From the NCBI RefSeq assembly GCF_016908395.1, contig NZ_JAFBDU010000001.1, forward strand, positions 868,001 to 932,000: 64,000 nt of DNA. Reading direction: 5' to 3'. The position numbers were made by a program, and so were the translations under genes. Shown one piece after another: positions 63,098 to 64,000 of this stretch (its first letter is position 1; every line of letters starts with the position of its first letter). Below the pieces are notes generated by a model, which was given only the letters and a program-made list of their open reading frames with translations, searched no databases and was not told the origin of the DNA. The stretch is from Metabacillus crassostreae (lineage in GTDB: Bacteria > Bacillota > Bacilli > Bacillales > Bacillaceae).

Positions 63098-63472
63098 ATG
63101 GGTTCTCCAAAAAGGAGATTAGAGGCAGAATTAAGTGAAGCATTTATTAAGCTTCAACGTGAATTAATTGGAAGAGGTCCTCAAGAAACGAAAACATATA
63201 TTGTAGAAGATATGGTTATTGCTCGCTTTAAAGGTGTCTTAACAGTTGAAGAGAAGCATTTAGTAGGACACGAAGATGGTCGCAAAGTTGTCAAACAAAT
63301 GAGACAAGTTTTACGTGAAATGTACAGTAAAGACTTCGAAGAAATTGTCGAAAAACATACTAGCTTTAAAGTACTTTCAAGCCATAGTGATATCAGCACA
63401 AAAGTTGGCGAAAGAATTGAAGTATTTATCGTGGATAAGAACTTAGAGAAATGCTTAGATCATTCAGCCTAG
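63098..63472 (+). CDS. DUF2294 family protein
   Basis: The 124-residue protein starts MGSPKRRLEAELSEAFIKLQ and has RGPQETKTYIVEDMVIARFKGVLT, then LREMYSKDFEEIVEKHTS, all matching DUF2294. Members have been loosely linked to sodium or ion transport in annotation, but the function is not known. ATG at 63098 follows GGGAGGA by 6 bases. A c-di-AMP riboswitch lies 48 bases downstream on the same strand. Confidence 0.85.
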   Translation: MGSPKRRLEAELSEAFIKLQRELIGRGPQETKTYIVEDMVIARFKGVLTVEEKHLVGHEDGRKVVKQMRQVLREMYSKDFEEIVEKHTSFKVLSSHSDISTKVGERIEVFIVDKNLEKCLDHSA

Positions 63473-63520
63473 AATTTTCATTTGTTTACTCCCAAATAAT
63501 ATCAAGTAAACCATAACACT

Positions 63521-63646
63521 AATCCGCTGAATCTGTAGAACGGGGGAACCATTTTTGAACATTCTTGGGGTGAATACAGTAATGGTAGGGAGACTCTTTC
63601 CTCCCGAATCCGGCAGCTAACCTCGTAAGCGTTGACAAAGAGAGTG
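63521..63646 (+). promoter_or_regulatory. Orphan c-di-AMP riboswitch (ydaO/yuaA class)
   Basis: All conserved blocks are present on the plus strand: ATCCGCTGAATC, CGGGGGAACCA, CTTGGGGTGAAT, CCCGAATCCGGCAGCTAACC and TCGTAAGCGTTG. The hairpin at 63670 follows. No plus-strand gene follows within the window; the next gene is on the other strand. Confidence 0.9.
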
Positions 63647-63669
63647 GTCTTGCTATAAGGAAAAGCAAA

Positions 63670-63712
63670 AAAATGACTATCAAATGAAAAGATAATTTGA
63701 TAGTCATTTTCC
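63670..63712. terminator. Bidirectional terminator
   Basis: AAAATGACTATCAAAT and ATTTGATAGTCATTTT form a 16-bp stem. The T-run is longer on the minus strand (end of leuA) but present on both. Confidence 0.9.
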
Positions 63713-63747
63713 TGAAGATATTTTAATCTTTTTACTACAAAAGGAAA

Positions 63748-64000
63748 TTATTTACTAGAAACCAAATTGTTAACTGCACTAAAAAGAGCTTTTACTGATG
63801 AGTTCATAATATCAGTGTCAATACCACATCCCCAATAAATAGTACCATGACGTGCAGTAATTCCTACATAAGAAACAGCGTTTGATCTTGAACCTACTTC
63901 TAAAGCATGCTGTTTGTAGACCAAATCTGTATAGGTGATATCTAATTGAGTTTGAAGAGCGTTACTAATCGCATCAAGTCTACCATTTCCCACACCAGTA
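63748..64000 (-). CDS. leuA: 2-isopropylmalate synthase, C-terminal end (partial)
   Basis: The frame is open to the window edge on the minus strand. The visible 83 residues are the regulatory LeuA dimer domain: GNGRLDAISNAL, TDLVYKQHALEVGSRSNAV, YWGCGIDTDIMNSSVKALFS and AVNNLVSSK. In this enzyme the domain binds leucine for feedback control of the first step of leucine synthesis. The pattern is like the second (fungal-like) type, but the catalytic part is outside the window. Confidence 0.85.
   Translation of the reverse strand, partial: TGVGNGRLDAISNALQTQLDITYTDLVYKQHALEVGSRSNAVSYVGITARHGTIYWGCGIDTDIMNSSVKALFSAVNNLVSSK

Overview
The window is low-GC DNA from a spore-forming member of the Bacillaceae. 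The evidence is a GerA-type germinant receptor operon, GerP-like spore proteins, YwqA, DbpA/YxiN, XerS, CtaG, YkvR-type and DUF3231 proteins, AGGAGG-type ribosome binding sites, frequent TTG/GTG starts and U-tract terminators. I cannot name the species from sequence alone.

Layout. (1) 1-28 kb is mostly ordinary Bacillus-type chromosome. It holds the end of a cobalt-type ABC ATPase, ctaG, a mirrored cluster of GerP-like and Hsp20-like genes (1.4-4.2 kb), a GIY-YIG protein, an MFS pump, small conserved proteins, the SNF2 helicase ywqA, a tricistronic germinant receptor operon followed by an unlisted 53-residue membrane ORF (candidate D subunit), dbpA, a DHA2 pump, a pair of convergent genes sharing an undescribed domain (21.9-23.3 kb), a CopZ-like chaperone, a membrane protein and xerS. 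(2) 28.4-54.6 kb is an accessory region. Almost every gene is on the minus strand, is short and stands alone: GNATs, NUDIX, a serine hydrolase, a nucleotidyltransferase, a second-type ArgS with its own T-box, a glycolipid-binding-fold protein, lipoproteins, many small membrane proteins and several decayed genes. Nearly every gene is followed by the same kind of intergenic sequence: a core resembling GCACCCGTTAGTT, usually present twice as a direct repeat around a hairpin. A separate ~350-bp repeat occurs six times. A broken tyrosine recombinase lies inside the array. The organisation looks like a gene-cassette array and is the most interesting object here. (3) 54.8-62.8 kb is a complete kdp potassium-uptake operon on the minus strand: promoter, c-di-AMP riboswitch, a leader gene, a 35-residue membrane ORF, kdpF, kdpA, kdpB, kdpC, a MITE-like insertion, an arrestin-like Spo0M relative, a KdpD lacking its kinase half, and a CBS protein. 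(4) 63-64 kb holds a DUF2294 gene, a second c-di-AMP riboswitch on the plus strand with no gene after it, and the 3' end of a 2-isopropylmalate synthase gene.

How the parts work together. The Ger operon and the GerP-like and coat-like genes belong to spore assembly and germination. The kdp operon is predicted to be shut off by c-di-AMP through its riboswitch, while the KdpD remnant keeps the nucleotide-binding and universal-stress-protein domains. In the accessory array, local regulators sit beside their targets: a WYL regulator with a 28-bp palindrome, a TetR regulator with two operator-like sites, and a ribbon-helix-helix protein with paired half-sites over its own promoter.
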